NCBI RefSeq assembly: GCF_001641125.1
Contig: NZ_LWLP01000001.1
Coordinates: 4,157,828 to 4,221,827 of the forward strand
Direction: 5' to 3'
Source of the DNA: Arthrobacter sp. OY3WO11
Lineage (GTDB): Bacteria > Actinomycetota > Actinomycetes > Actinomycetales > Micrococcaceae
DNA length: 64,000 nucleotides
The notes below the pieces were generated by a model. It made no database searches and was not told where the DNA came from. It saw nothing but the letters and a program-made list of their open reading frames with translations. Below, in pieces: positions 51,263 through 60,100 of the stretch (position 1 is the first letter of the stretch; each line of letters begins with the position of its first letter). The position numbers and the translations under genes are program-made.

Positions 51263-52441
51263 ATGGACCCCCTGGCCCTGACCCTCATTGAACTGGGGGC
51301 CGTTGTGTTCTGCCTTGGCCTGTTGGCCAGGCTGGCCGGACGGGTCGGAATGTCCCCCATCCCGCTCTACCTTCTGGGCGGACTCGCTTTCGGCGCCGGC
51401 GGCATCGTCAAGCTCGACGGCATGAAGGAATTTGCGCACGTCTCCGGTGAAATCGGAGTGATCCTGCTGCTGCTTATGCTCGGCCTGGAATATACGGCCA
51501 CGGAGCTTTTCACAGGACTGCGACGCTCCTGGCAGGGCGGCGTGCTGGACCTGGTCCTGAACTTCCTGCCCGGTGCTGCGCTGGCCTACCTGCTGGGCTG
51601 GGGCGGGGTGGGAGCCATGGTGCTGGGCGGCGTCACCTATATCTCATCCTCGGGAATTGCGGCCAAAGTCATCACCGACCTGGGCCGGATAGGCAACCGG
51701 GAAACACCGGTAGTGCTGTCCATCCTGGTGTTCGAGGACCTGGCCATGGCCGTCTATCTTCCCGTGCTGACCACCATCCTGGCCGGAGTCAGTTTCCTCG
51801 GCGGGCTCACCAGTGTGGGCATCGCGCTGGCCGTCGTGAGTGTAGTGCTGATGGTGGCGCTGCGGCACGGCCACCACGTGTCCAAGGCCGTTCACAGCGA
51901 GAACTCGGAAGTGTTCCTCCTGAACGTGCTGGGCGCCGCGCTGCTGGTGGCGGGGATAGCCTCGGCCATGCAGGTTTCCGCCGCGGTGGGAGCGTTCCTG
52001 CTCGGCATCGCAATTTCAGGCGCGACGGCGCACAACGCGACCCGCATCCTCGAGCCCCTGCGGGACCTGTTTGCCGCGATCTTCTTTGTCGCGTTCGGAC
52101 TCAATACTGATCCCACATCCATCCCGCCGGTCCTTGGCTGGGCCCTGGTGCTGGCCGTCATCACGGCCGCCACCAAAATGGCGACGGGCATCTGGGCGGC
52201 CAAACGCGCCGGCATTGCGCTGCCCGGCCGCCTGCGCGCCGGAGCCACGCTGATCGCACGCGGTGAATTCTCCATCGTGATTGCGGGGCTGGCAGTTGCT
52301 TCCGGGGCGGTCCCCGGCGAACTGGCCGCCCTTGCAACCGCGTACGTCCTGCTGATGGCGGTCGTGGGTCCGCTGGCGGCCCGGTTTGTGGGGCCCGTAA
52401 GGGCTGCCCGGCCACCCGCAGGCGTGGCCGCCACAGCCTGA
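51263..52441 (+). CDS. CPA2-type monovalent cation/proton antiporter (KhtU-like)
   Basis: 392 residues and about 12 helices. Family blocks: GRVGMSPIPLYLLGGLAFGAGG, EIGVILLLLMLGLEYTATEL and SVLVFEDLAMAVYLPVLTTILAGVSF with the conserved Asp of the ion site (ILVFEDLAMA). There is no soluble TrkA domain; the separate KhtT-like protein just upstream fills that role. Likely K+/H+ exchange. Confidence 0.87.
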   Translation: MDPLALTLIELGAVVFCLGLLARLAGRVGMSPIPLYLLGGLAFGAGGIVKLDGMKEFAHVSGEIGVILLLLMLGLEYTATELFTGLRRSWQGGVLDLVLNFLPGAALAYLLGWGGVGAMVLGGVTYISSSGIAAKVITDLGRIGNRETPVVLSILVFEDLAMAVYLPVLTTILAGVSFLGGLTSVGIALAVVSVVLMVALRHGHHVSKAVHSENSEVFLLNVLGAALLVAGIASAMQVSAAVGAFLLGIAISGATAHNATRILEPLRDLFAAIFFVAFGLNTDPTSIPPVLGWALVLAVITAATKMATGIWAAKRAGIALPGRLRAGATLIARGEFSIVIAGLAVASGAVPGELAALATAYVLLMAVVGPLAARFVGPVRAARPPAGVAATA

Positions 52442-52488
52442 GGCCTCGGCTGCCCTGCGTGGGCTCGGGCAGGGCGCCGCCCAGCCTG

Positions 52489-53064
52489 CTAGATCTCCGT
52501 GCGGTGGAAGTTCAGGTGGCTGCGGCTTGCTGTAGGACCACGCTGGCCCTGGTAGCGGTTGCCGTACTCGCCCGAGCCGTAGGGATGTTCCGCAGAGGAC
52601 GTCAGCCGGAAGAAGCACAGCTGGCCGATCTTCATGCCCGGCCACAGCTTGATGGGCAGGGTGGCCATGTTGGACAGTTCCAGGGTCACGTGGCCCGAGA
52701 AGCCCGGATCGATAAAGCCGGCCGTGGAGTGGGTCAAGAGGCCCAGCCGGCCCAGGGAGGACTTGCCTTCCAGGCGCGCCGCGATGTCGTCCGGCAGCGT
52801 GACAGTCTCGTACGTGGACCCCAGGACGAACTCGCCCGGGTGCAGGATGAACGATTCATTCGGCTCTACTTCCACGAGCCGCGTAAGCTCCGGCTGTTCC
52901 TCGGCCGGGTCGATGTGGGCGTACTTGTGGTTATCGAACAGGCGGAAGAACTTGTCGATCCGGACGTCCACGGACGACGGCTGGACCATCGCCGGATCGT
53001 ACGGCTCGAGCACGATCCGCTGGGAGTCTATTTCGGCACGAATATCGCGGTCAGAGATCAGCAC
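52489..53064 (-). CDS. dcd: dCTP deaminase
   Basis: 191-residue homotrimeric enzyme, dCTP to dUTP (possibly bifunctional to dUMP). Signatures: MVQPSSVDVRIDKFFRLFDN, EGKSSLGRLGLLTHSTAGFIDPGFSGHVTLELSN with the catalytic Glu and Ser. GTG start, TAATTT 6 nt upstream on the minus strand (leaderless). A divergent promoter and leader ORF lie beyond. Confidence 0.95.
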   Translation of the reverse strand: MLISDRDIRAEIDSQRIVLEPYDPAMVQPSSVDVRIDKFFRLFDNHKYAHIDPAEEQPELTRLVEVEPNESFILHPGEFVLGSTYETVTLPDDIAARLEGKSSLGRLGLLTHSTAGFIDPGFSGHVTLELSNMATLPIKLWPGMKIGQLCFFRLTSSAEHPYGSGEYGNRYQGQRGPTASRSHLNFHRTEI

Positions 53065-53098
53065 CGTCCCAAATTACCGTATGGCCCCTCCTGAGCAG

Positions 53099-53107
53099 TT
53101 ATCCACA
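53099..53107 (+). promoter_or_regulatory. DnaA-box-like 9-mer between dcd and the CAP gene
   Basis: Perfect TTATCCACA, then a small hairpin AGCAACA...TGTTGCT (53107-53129) that overlaps the -35 of the CAP promoter. Confidence 0.35.
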
Positions 53108-53121
53108 GCAACATTTTTTCG

Positions 53122-53150
53122 TTGTTGCTGAGCGTTCGTGGGGCTACTGT
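53122..53150 (+). promoter_or_regulatory. Promoter for the leader ORF and CAP gene
   Basis: TTGTTG (53122-53127), 17-nt spacer, TACTGT (53145-53150); the GTG of the leader ORF follows after 7 nt, the distance expected for transcription starting at the codon itself. Confidence 0.6.
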
Positions 53151-53157
53151 TACAGCA

Positions 53158-53214
53158 GTGATTCAGGCGCCGGATGGTCTCCCGGATGGCCCAACAGAGC
53201 TGGGGATGTTGTGA
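53158..53214 (+). CDS. Leaderless 18-residue leader ORF upstream of the CAP protein
   Basis: GTG-started frame of 18 codons (MIQAPDGLPDGPTELGML) whose TGA overlaps the GTG of the next gene by 4 nt (GTGA). It begins 7 nt after a -10 hexamer and has no RBS, so it looks leaderless. It may only bring ribosomes to the downstream start by translational coupling. No homolog is known to me; whether the peptide itself matters is unknown. Confidence 0.5.
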   Translation: MIQAPDGLPDGPTELGML

Positions 53215-54971
53215 ATAGATTGGCCGCGCCCTCTTTTATTGGCGTGCTCGTAGCTTTAGCGCTGCTCTCCTCATCGACGGGCGCGCCCCCGGTCCCGGCT
53301 GCAGGGCCGCCAGTGGGCACGACAGGGCCCAGCAGCGTCGCCCTGGGTGCTTCGGCCATAACCGACCGCGCCGGGTCCCCTTCCGGCGCGGGCTCCGGCG
53401 GGTCCCTGCTCGCCCCCGCCGTCGAACCGGACATTCGGCCGGCATCACCCACGGAACCCCTGGCGACGGAGCCAGTGGCGACGGAACCAGTGAGCACGGA
53501 ACCCCTGGCACCCGCCCCCGCAACCAGCCCGTCCGCCGGCACCGTTGAGGATGCCCCCGAGCCCGCGGCACCGGCACCCGTTCCGGCCTCCGAAGAGCCT
53601 GCAGCCGACGTTCCTTCCATACCTCCCCTCTGGGCACCGGACGAGGAACTTGCCTCCCCCCCGGCGTCCCGCCAGGCGGCTCCGGAATCCCTGGTGGCCG
53701 CTCCCGCACCGGAAGCCCTCATCCCGGACAGCAACGCAGCCGCCATCCTCACGGTGTTCAACCGGATTAACGAGTACCGGGCATCCAAGGGCCTGAACCC
53801 CGTGAAGTACAACGCAACAGTGGCGGGACTGGCACAGGAATGGTCGGACAGCATCGCATCCCGCGAGGTCATCGAGCACCGCGCCAGTTTCTGGACGGAC
53901 CAGCGCGCCCTGAGTCCCAACAACGGTGCCGGTGAGGTCATCGCCATCCGCACGGACCGGGACGCGGCGCTGCTGGTGGAATGGTGGAAAGGCTCGCCCG
54001 GCCACAACGCCATGCTGCTCGATCCGCGCTTCAACGTCATGGGGGCCGGGATCAGCTATACGGACCGCACGTACAAGATCTGGGGCGTGGTGAACTTCTT
54101 CGGCTACACCACCCTCCCCGCCGGCACCACCGATTCCCCCGGCGGAACCGGCTCGAGCACACCCTTCCCGGCGCCGCCGCCCACCATGTGCGACGCCCCG
54201 GTACGGCACATGCCGCCCACTCTTGACCTCTCCGCCGCGGCTATCAAGGGGCCCGGAGATTTGGTGACCGTCGATTCTTCCGGCCAGCTCCTGGCACGCG
54301 CAGCCACCGGCGCGCGCACGTTTGAGGCGTCCAAGGCAATCGGCTCAGGTTTTGCCGGCGCCAAGGAAGTGTTCACCACCGACTGGGACCGGGACGGCGC
54401 CTACGACCTCGTCACGCAGTGGAGCAGCGGCACCCTGACCCTCCACCGCGGCATTGCCGCCGGCGGATTCCAGCCGCCCGCCACCCTGGGAAGCGGAGGG
54501 TGGGAAACCCTTACCCTCGCCGTGGGCGGATGGTGCGCCAACAACAGGCTCCCCCAGCTTCTGGCCCTGGACGGGACGGGGAACCTCTACCTGTATCCGA
54601 ACAAGGGCCTGGGCGACCTCTCCGCACGGACATTCGTCGGCTCAATCGGCGCCGCCCGGAAGCTGTCCATGGTGGATTACGACGCCGACGGATTCCAGGA
54701 CATCCTGGCGCTCCGGGGCGACGGATCAGTCCAGCTGCACCGCGGCTGGGGCACCACCGCACTGCGCGCGGAAGCCAGGGCCACGGTGGCTACCGGCTGG
54801 GGAGACGTCACGGGCATCAGGCCGCTGCGGGACGTTACCGGACTGAACTCCACCGGGCTGGCCTTGCGACGGGCATCCGACGTTGTGCAGTACTGGGACC
54901 TGACCTCCGGAAGCCTCGCGTCGCCGTCGAACATTCCCGGCCCGTGGGCCGGGCAACGGCTGGCGCAGTAG
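53211..54971 (+). CDS. Secreted CAP/SCP-domain protein with FG-GAP repeats
   Basis: 586 residues. Signal peptide MNRLAAPSFIGVLVALALLSSSTGA, then a Pro/Ala/Thr-rich stretch (to about 175) with repeats TEPLATEPVATEPVSTEP, a CAP domain at about 180-305 (INEYRASKGLNPVKYNATVAGLAQEWSDSI ... WWKGSPGHNAMLLDPRFNVMGAG), and a C-terminal beta-propeller-like part with calcium-site repeats (DWDRDGAYDLVTQW, DYDADGFQDILALRGDG). Extracellular or wall-associated; role unknown. GTG start coupled to the leader ORF. Confidence 0.87.
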   Translation: MNRLAAPSFIGVLVALALLSSSTGAPPVPAAGPPVGTTGPSSVALGASAITDRAGSPSGAGSGGSLLAPAVEPDIRPASPTEPLATEPVATEPVSTEPLAPAPATSPSAGTVEDAPEPAAPAPVPASEEPAADVPSIPPLWAPDEELASPPASRQAAPESLVAAPAPEALIPDSNAAAILTVFNRINEYRASKGLNPVKYNATVAGLAQEWSDSIASREVIEHRASFWTDQRALSPNNGAGEVIAIRTDRDAALLVEWWKGSPGHNAMLLDPRFNVMGAGISYTDRTYKIWGVVNFFGYTTLPAGTTDSPGGTGSSTPFPAPPPTMCDAPVRHMPPTLDLSAAAIKGPGDLVTVDSSGQLLARAATGARTFEASKAIGSGFAGAKEVFTTDWDRDGAYDLVTQWSSGTLTLHRGIAAGGFQPPATLGSGGWETLTLAVGGWCANNRLPQLLALDGTGNLYLYPNKGLGDLSARTFVGSIGAARKLSMVDYDADGFQDILALRGDGSVQLHRGWGTTALRAEARATVATGWGDVTGIRPLRDVTGLNSTGLALRRASDVVQYWDLTSGSLASPSNIPGPWAGQRLAQ

Positions 54972-55029
54972 CCGCGCAGCCGCAGTAGGCGCGTTAAGCA
55001 TGTCCGCCCCGGATGGCGGAGGCGCACTG

Positions 55030-55509
55030 TTATATGGCCGGCTGGAGCTCCAGGACATCCTTGAGCCGTTCGAGCTGGGCCACCTCGGTGCAGAGGCTCC
55101 GTTGAAGCATGCTGTTCAGGAATCCGATCCGGTTGAGGAACCTGAGCCTGTGCAGGACGCCGGCCGTTCCTTCCGCCCGGGCCTCAAGGGCAAACCTGAC
55201 GCGCGTTCCTGCCGCCTCCGTACTGAGGTAGTACCCGCCCGAACGGTGGGCCGGCCCGGAAATGGCCTGGAACTGGATTTCTGCTCCCGGCCTGGCGTGG
55301 GTGATTTCCAGCTCCGCCGGGATGCTCAGCCCGGACCGTCCGGCCACCATCTTCCGGTACACCGCGCCCTTGGAGGCCGATGCGCCCTGCAGCAGCTTGA
55401 CGCTGCGCACCGAGTCGCGCCAGAGCGGAAGGTTGGTCGCATCAAGCAGGAACAGATACACGGCCATGGCATCCCGCCGGATGAGGACCTCGTGTTCTGC
55501 GAATGCCAT
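55030..55509 (-). CDS. SRPBCC-family protein
   Basis: 159 residues, START/polyketide-cyclase-like helix-grip fold: EHEVLIRRDAMAVYLFLLDATNLPLWRDSVRSVKLL, GRSGLSIPAELEITHARPGAEIQFQAISGPAHRSGGYYLS and RVRFALEARAEG. It binds hydrophobic ligands in a cavity; the ligand is unknown. A start 5 bases after GAAAGATCC is weak but the ATG fits. Convergent with the CAP gene. Confidence 0.8.
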   Translation of the reverse strand: MAFAEHEVLIRRDAMAVYLFLLDATNLPLWRDSVRSVKLLQGASASKGAVYRKMVAGRSGLSIPAELEITHARPGAEIQFQAISGPAHRSGGYYLSTEAAGTRVRFALEARAEGTAGVLHRLRFLNRIGFLNSMLQRSLCTEVAQLERLKDVLELQPAI

Positions 55510-55748
55510 GGGGATCTTTCTGTGGTTGAGGTCAGCTGCCGCAGTAGCTGCAATCCCCCCGGCCCCGCAGCTACCCGGTTCAGGTTAGCCAGCGCTCCGC
55601 AGGCCTACCTAGCCACGGCAGGCGGCGTTATTGAAGAGTTACTGGATGACGCGCCTGCAACCGGGACACGGGCGGCGTGCAGGGTGTGTGGGCAGGGCAG
55701 GCAAAGTTCTGCGCTAAGCTATGTTCTGCCCCTCCACGGCGGGGCAGC

Positions 55749-55822
55749 GCGGCTGTAGCTCAATGGTAGAGCGCTAGCTTCCCAAGCTTGATACGCGGGT
55801 TCGATTCCCGTCAGCCGCTCCA
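55749..55822 (+). tRNA. tRNA-Gly, anticodon CCC
   Basis: 74 nt. Acceptor stem GCGGCTG/CAGCCGC is perfect and the CCA end is encoded. D-arm GCTC-AATGGTA-GAGC, anticodon loop TTCCCAA with anticodon CCC at 55781-55783, T-loop TTCGATT. The anticodon stem CTAGC/GCTTG has one U-U mismatch. A -10-like TAAGCT lies upstream near 55718. Decodes GGG. Confidence 0.95.
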
Positions 55823-55925
55823 CTGCTTGCAGCGGGACAGAAGACAAGCCACCCCGGGGCCATTAGGTACCAGCGTGTATGGTCAGAAGTCAGGAACCTC
55901 TTCGGTTCCGCTACAGGAGCAATTC

Positions 55926-56066
55926 ATGGCTGACAAGTCCCCGCGTCAAACAGCATCCAAAAAATCCGGCAAGTCCATCAAGGAAAAGCGGGCCGACAAG
56001 AAGGCCGCTTCCGCCCCCGCCAGCTCCCTGGACATAACCTCCAGCAAGGCCGCCAAAAAGAAGTGA
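55926..56066 (+). CDS. Lysine-rich mini-protein
   Basis: 46 residues, strongly basic, about 14 Lys: ADKSPRQTASKKSGKSIKEKRADKKAASAPAS. No hydrophobic segment; likely disordered and nucleic-acid binding. RBS AGGAGC 6 nt before the ATG. Its TGA overlaps the GTG of the next gene by 4 nt (GTGA), so the two are translationally coupled. Family not named. Confidence 0.7.
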   Translation: MADKSPRQTASKKSGKSIKEKRADKKAASAPASSLDITSSKAAKKK

Positions 56067-57217
56067 CGGGGCCGCAGAATAGACTGACCCTCGGCGTCCT
56101 GGCCTCAACTAAGAAGCCCGATGAGCGCCGGCTCCCCATCCACCCGCTGCATTTCGAGCGCATCGCACCCGAAATCCGCGAACACATCATCCTGGAAACT
56201 GGCTACGGCGAGCGGCTGGGCGTCTCGGACGAACACCTCTCGCCTTTGGTGGGCAGGATGGCCGGCAGGGAGGCGCTGCTGGCGGAGGCCGACGTCGTCC
56301 TCCTGCCCAAGCCGCAGCCGGAAGACCTCGCCGACATGCGGGACGGCCAGGTCCTCTGGGGCTGGCCGCACTGCGTCCAGGACCGCGCTATCACCCAGCT
56401 GGCCATCGACAAGAAGCTCACGCTGATCGCCTTTGAGGCCATGAACCACTGGGCCAGCGATGGCGGCTTTGGACTGCACGTGTTCCACAAGAACAACGAA
56501 CTCGCAGGGTACTGCTCCGTGCTGCACGCCCTCGCGCTGACGGGATCCACCGGCGACTACGGCCGGAGGCTCAGCGCCACGGTCATCGGCTTCGGCGCAA
56601 CGGCCCGGGGCGCCGTCACCGCCTTGAACGCCCACGGGATCCATGACGTCCAGGTGCTGACCAACCGGGGCGTGGCCGCCGTCGGGGCGCCGATCCACTC
56701 GGTGAACATCGTCCAGTTTGACCACGACGACGAAGCCCCCTTCCTGAGCCAGGTCATCAGCGAGCGTGGCCGGGTACCGCTGGCGCCGTTCCTGGCCGAG
56801 AGCGACATCGTGGTCAACTGCACCCTGCAGGATCCCAACAGCCCGCTGACGTACCTGCGGACGGAGGACCTGGCGGCCTTCAGCCCCGGGAGCCTCATTG
56901 TGGATGTTTCGTGCGACGAGGGCATGGGTTTCAGCTGGGCACGGTCCACCACCTTCGCCGACCCCATCTTCACGGTGGGCGACCACATCAACTACTACGC
57001 CGTGGACCACAGCCCGTCCTACCTCTGGAACTCCGCCAGCTGGGAAATCAGCCAGGCTCTGCTGCCGTTCCTGGAAACCGTCGTCAGCGGCCCCGGGGCG
57101 TGGGACGGCAACGAGACCATCGCCCGTGCCATCGAGATCCGCGACGGCGTCATCCGCAACAAGGACGTCCTGGAGTTCCAGAAGCGCGAAGAGGCGTACC
57201 CGCACCTCGCCCTGTAG
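56063..57217 (+). CDS. N5-(carboxyethyl)ornithine synthase homologue
   Basis: 384 residues related to the alanine dehydrogenase/pyridine nucleotide transhydrogenase family. N-terminus RLTLGVLASTKKPDERRLPIHPLHFERI; NAD-binding Rossmann motif ATVIGFGATARGAVTALNAHG; later VVNCTLQDPNSPLTYLRTEDL and FSPGSLIVDVSCDEGMGFSW. The Lactococcus enzyme makes carboxyethyl-ornithine/lysine from pyruvate and an amino acid; the true substrate here is unknown. GTG start coupled to the mini-protein. Confidence 0.82.
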   Translation: MTGPQNRLTLGVLASTKKPDERRLPIHPLHFERIAPEIREHIILETGYGERLGVSDEHLSPLVGRMAGREALLAEADVVLLPKPQPEDLADMRDGQVLWGWPHCVQDRAITQLAIDKKLTLIAFEAMNHWASDGGFGLHVFHKNNELAGYCSVLHALALTGSTGDYGRRLSATVIGFGATARGAVTALNAHGIHDVQVLTNRGVAAVGAPIHSVNIVQFDHDDEAPFLSQVISERGRVPLAPFLAESDIVVNCTLQDPNSPLTYLRTEDLAAFSPGSLIVDVSCDEGMGFSWARSTTFADPIFTVGDHINYYAVDHSPSYLWNSASWEISQALLPFLETVVSGPGAWDGNETIARAIEIRDGVIRNKDVLEFQKREEAYPHLAL

Positions 57218-57223
57218 CCCGGG

Positions 57224-58603
57224 CTACGCGGCGACCCGCCGGACAATCCGCACGGGCTGCCGCCGGTCCTTGAGGTCTACCCTCAGCAACAACGAGCCCT
57301 TGCGCGCCAGGATCACCGCGACCGTCAGGGCCGCGAGGGCGGGCACGCCGCCGGACACCAGCAGCGCCACGTGCGGGTCGGCGTGCTCGGCGATCCAGCC
57401 CAGCATGGGCCCGCCGATTGCCTGGCCGCCGATCAGGACCATGATGTACAGGCTCATGACGCGGCCCCTGATGCCCATGTTGGAGCTGACCTGGACCAGC
57501 TGGTTGGACCCGGTGAGGAACATCAGGCACCAGAATCCCGAGAGCACCATGACCGCGCCGAACACCGGCATGGACGGCGCCAGCGCCGCAAGGCACAGCA
57601 TGACCCCGTACATTCCCGCGCAGAACACCACGGAGCGCAGCCGGAGCCGGCGGCGCCGCGTGGACGCCACCGCCCCGGCCAGCGCGCCTAGCGCCACCAG
57701 GGCGTTCAGGAGGCCATAGCCGGCGGCCCCCGCGTTGAACACATTGTCCGCGAAGGCCGCGAGCACCACGGGCAGGCTCATGGCGAACACCGCGATGAAG
57801 CCTGCCATCAGCCAGGGCCAATAGATGGTGGGTTTGCCCAGCGCGTAGCGCAGTCCCTCGCGCAGCATCCCCTTGGTCTTGGGGGTGGGCGCGCTCACGA
57901 ACAACTGGTCCTTGCGCAAAAGAAGCAGCATGGCCACGGTGGAACAGCACGCCACCGCATTGCCGGCGAAAGCCCACCCCGCACCCACGGCAGTCAGCAT
58001 CCACCCGGCCAGCGCGGGACCAATCAGGCCGCCCAGCTGGAAGGTGGTGGAGTTGACGCTGATGGCGTTGCGCAGGTACGTGGGCCCAACGAGTTCATTG
58101 ACGAACACCTGCCGGGCCGGCTGGTCAAGGACCGTCACCAGGCCAAGCACCAGCGCAATCACGTAGACGTGCCACACCTCAACGGCCCCGCTCAGGGCGA
58201 GGGCCGCGAGCGCGGCCGCCAGGACCGCCGCCATGCCCTGGCATAGAATCAGGATTTTCCGTTTGGCGAACCGGTCGGCGACCATCCCGCCCCACGGTCC
58301 CAGGAGCAGGGACGGCAGGAACTGCAGCGCCACGGTGATGCCCACGGCCGTGACGGATCCGGACAGTTCCAGCACCATCCAGTCCTGGGCGATCCGCTGC
58401 ATCCAGATGGCGACGACGGCGATGAAGTGGCCTATCGCGAAGATGCGGAAGTTGGGGACCCGCAGGGAGATAAAGGTGTGCTTCCAGGGCAGGCGTTCAG
58501 TGACGACGGCGAGCGGCTGGGTCTGGTGGTCCGGCGGCGCGGAGCCGGCAGTATCGATGACGGGTTGGGTGACGGTTGCCGATGACGGCGGTGGGGGTGC
58601 CAC
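57224..58603 (-). CDS. MFS transporter, EntS-like exporter
   Basis: 459 residues, 12 helices with a 40-residue polar N-terminus. Motifs: SLRVPNFRIFAIGHFIAVVAIWMQRIAQDWMVLELSGSVTAVGITVALQFLPSLLLGPWGGMVADRFAKRKIL (major facilitator motif A in GMVADRFAKRK). Typical of MFS_3 drug and siderophore exporters. GTG start with GAGGA 7 nt upstream. Divergent from a LysR gene, which may control it. Confidence 0.88.
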   Translation of the reverse strand: MAPPPPSSATVTQPVIDTAGSAPPDHQTQPLAVVTERLPWKHTFISLRVPNFRIFAIGHFIAVVAIWMQRIAQDWMVLELSGSVTAVGITVALQFLPSLLLGPWGGMVADRFAKRKILILCQGMAAVLAAALAALALSGAVEVWHVYVIALVLGLVTVLDQPARQVFVNELVGPTYLRNAISVNSTTFQLGGLIGPALAGWMLTAVGAGWAFAGNAVACCSTVAMLLLLRKDQLFVSAPTPKTKGMLREGLRYALGKPTIYWPWLMAGFIAVFAMSLPVVLAAFADNVFNAGAAGYGLLNALVALGALAGAVASTRRRRLRLRSVVFCAGMYGVMLCLAALAPSMPVFGAVMVLSGFWCLMFLTGSNQLVQVSSNMGIRGRVMSLYIMVLIGGQAIGGPMLGWIAEHADPHVALLVSGGVPALAALTVAVILARKGSLLLRVDLKDRRQPVRIVRRVAA

Positions 58604-58746
58604 AGGTGTGTCCTCAAATGCGTGCGGTCCGGGATGCCCTTAACGCTAGGCTGGGACACGGGATTATGGAGACGTATCGTCCCTATAACTCGTATTGCAA
58701 ACCGCAATGCCCGCGTTGTCCGTACCGATGCCCCACGGAGTCCATT

Positions 58747-59601
58747 GTGTTTGAACCGGCCCAGCTGCGCTCCTTCCTTGCCGTCGCCGAAACGCTGAGC
58801 TTCACCAAGGCAGCGGAGCGGCTGGGCCTGGCCCAGCCCACCGTCAGCCAGCATGTCCGCAAGCTGGAGGCGGCCGCCAAGCGGGTCCTGGTCAGCCGGG
58901 ATACCCGTGATGTCAGGCTGACGGACAACGGGGACGCCATGGCGGGCTTCGCCCGGAATATCCTGGCAGCCCACGACTCCGCCTCCCGCTACTTCTCCGG
59001 CTCTGCCATGCGCGGACGGCTGCGGTTCGGCACGGCCGATGACCTGGCCATCACGGGCCTGCCGCGGATCCTGCGGGAATTCCGGCAGATCTATCCGCAG
59101 ATCAACCTGGAACTGACGGTGGGCCAAAGCGACCAGCTGTACCGGAAGCTCAACGCGGGGCAGCTGGACCTGGTTTTCGTAAAGTGGGTGGCGGGAGCCA
59201 AGGACGGAACAGTGGTCCAGCATGATTCCTTTTCCTGGGTGGGGCTCGAGCAGACCACACTGGACCCGGCGGCTCCCGTGCCGCTCATCGCCTACCCGTC
59301 ACCCAGCCTGAGCCGGAAACTGGCCATCGACGCCCTTGAGTCCCACGGCAGGACCTGGCGGATCACCTGCACCACGCGGCAAATCAGCGGAGTGCTGGCG
59401 GCCGTCAGGGCAGGGATCGGCGTGGCGGTCATGCCGTCGTCGCTCGTCCCGGAAGACCTCAAAATCATCACCCGGCGGTTCGACCTGCCGGCGGTGGGCG
59501 ACGTGGACTTCACCCTGATCCGCAACCCGCTGGCCAACGCGGAGGTCATCGACGCGCTGACGCAGTCCATTGTGGGCCGGACAATCAACCGGCAAGCATA
59601 A
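58747..59601 (+). CDS. LysR-family transcriptional regulator
   Basis: 284 residues. N-terminal winged helix LRSFLAVAETLSFTKAAERLGLAQPTVSQHVRKLEAAAKRVL; C-terminal effector-binding fold (LRFGTADDLAITGLPRILREFRQIYPQINLELTVGQSDQLYRKLNAGQLDLVFVK). GTG start with GGAG 7 nt upstream, family length supports it. The 143-nt gap to the divergent MFS gene holds the GGAGACG...CGTCCC inverted repeat, a candidate site. Confidence 0.9.
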   Translation: MFEPAQLRSFLAVAETLSFTKAAERLGLAQPTVSQHVRKLEAAAKRVLVSRDTRDVRLTDNGDAMAGFARNILAAHDSASRYFSGSAMRGRLRFGTADDLAITGLPRILREFRQIYPQINLELTVGQSDQLYRKLNAGQLDLVFVKWVAGAKDGTVVQHDSFSWVGLEQTTLDPAAPVPLIAYPSPSLSRKLAIDALESHGRTWRITCTTRQISGVLAAVRAGIGVAVMPSSLVPEDLKIITRRFDLPAVGDVDFTLIRNPLANAEVIDALTQSIVGRTINRQA

Positions 59602-59644
59602 CGCCGGCGCTGCCTCTTTGGGCGCAGCCATTCCGCCGTTTCCA

Positions 59645-59674
59645 TTGATTGCTTAAGGTTGCATCCCCTATGCT
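59645..59674 (+). promoter_or_regulatory. Promoter before the zinc-ribbon gene
   Basis: TTGATT (59645-59650), 18-nt spacer, TATGCT (59669-59674), in the 157-nt space before the 105-residue gene. Confidence 0.45.
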
Positions 59675-59758
59675 GACTTTCTAGGGTCAAGCAGCTGGCC
59701 GGTTCTCAAGCACGGGGGGCTCCTGCATGCCAGGATTTCCACCCGGGACAGGCAGCCA

Positions 59759-60076
59759 ATGACGACAGCCAGGAACACCCACGCCAGCTCGGCCCATGCG
59801 CGCCCCATCAACACTGCGCGGCAGCCGGCCACCCGCCGCTCCACCCTCGGCGCCGGGATTGCCACAACCGATACCGGCTACGTAGGCAAACCCACCTGCG
59901 ACACCTGCCGCACCGACGAATTCGTCTATCTGGAGTCCTACATCCCTCCTACGTACCGGCGTGACGGGACGGTCGCCTCCCTGGGCGAGGTCGCCTACAC
60001 CTGCACCCGGTGCGAGGATTTCTCCGCCCACAGCGTCCCGGTGACCTGGTCGCCGCCCGGATGGTACCTGGGCTGA
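59759..60076 (+). CDS. Small zinc-ribbon-like protein
   Basis: 105 residues. After a basic, Ala/Thr-rich N-terminal half, two CxxC knuckles (CDTCRTDEF and CTRCEDF) about 37 residues apart suggest one zinc site. The rest is Gly/Pro/Tyr-rich (YIPPTYRRDGT, SPPGWYLG). DNA, RNA or protein binding is possible; family unknown to me. A promoter is seen upstream; RBS weak. Confidence 0.65.
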   Translation: MTTARNTHASSAHARPINTARQPATRRSTLGAGIATTDTGYVGKPTCDTCRTDEFVYLESYIPPTYRRDGTVASLGEVAYTCTRCEDFSAHSVPVTWSPPGWYLG

Positions 60077-60100
60077 CAGGCAGGCACGCGCCAAACACAC

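Noticed and set aside
53099..53129. Replication origin
   Set aside because: Only one DnaA box and no dnaA/dnaN; a promoter explains the AT-rich site.
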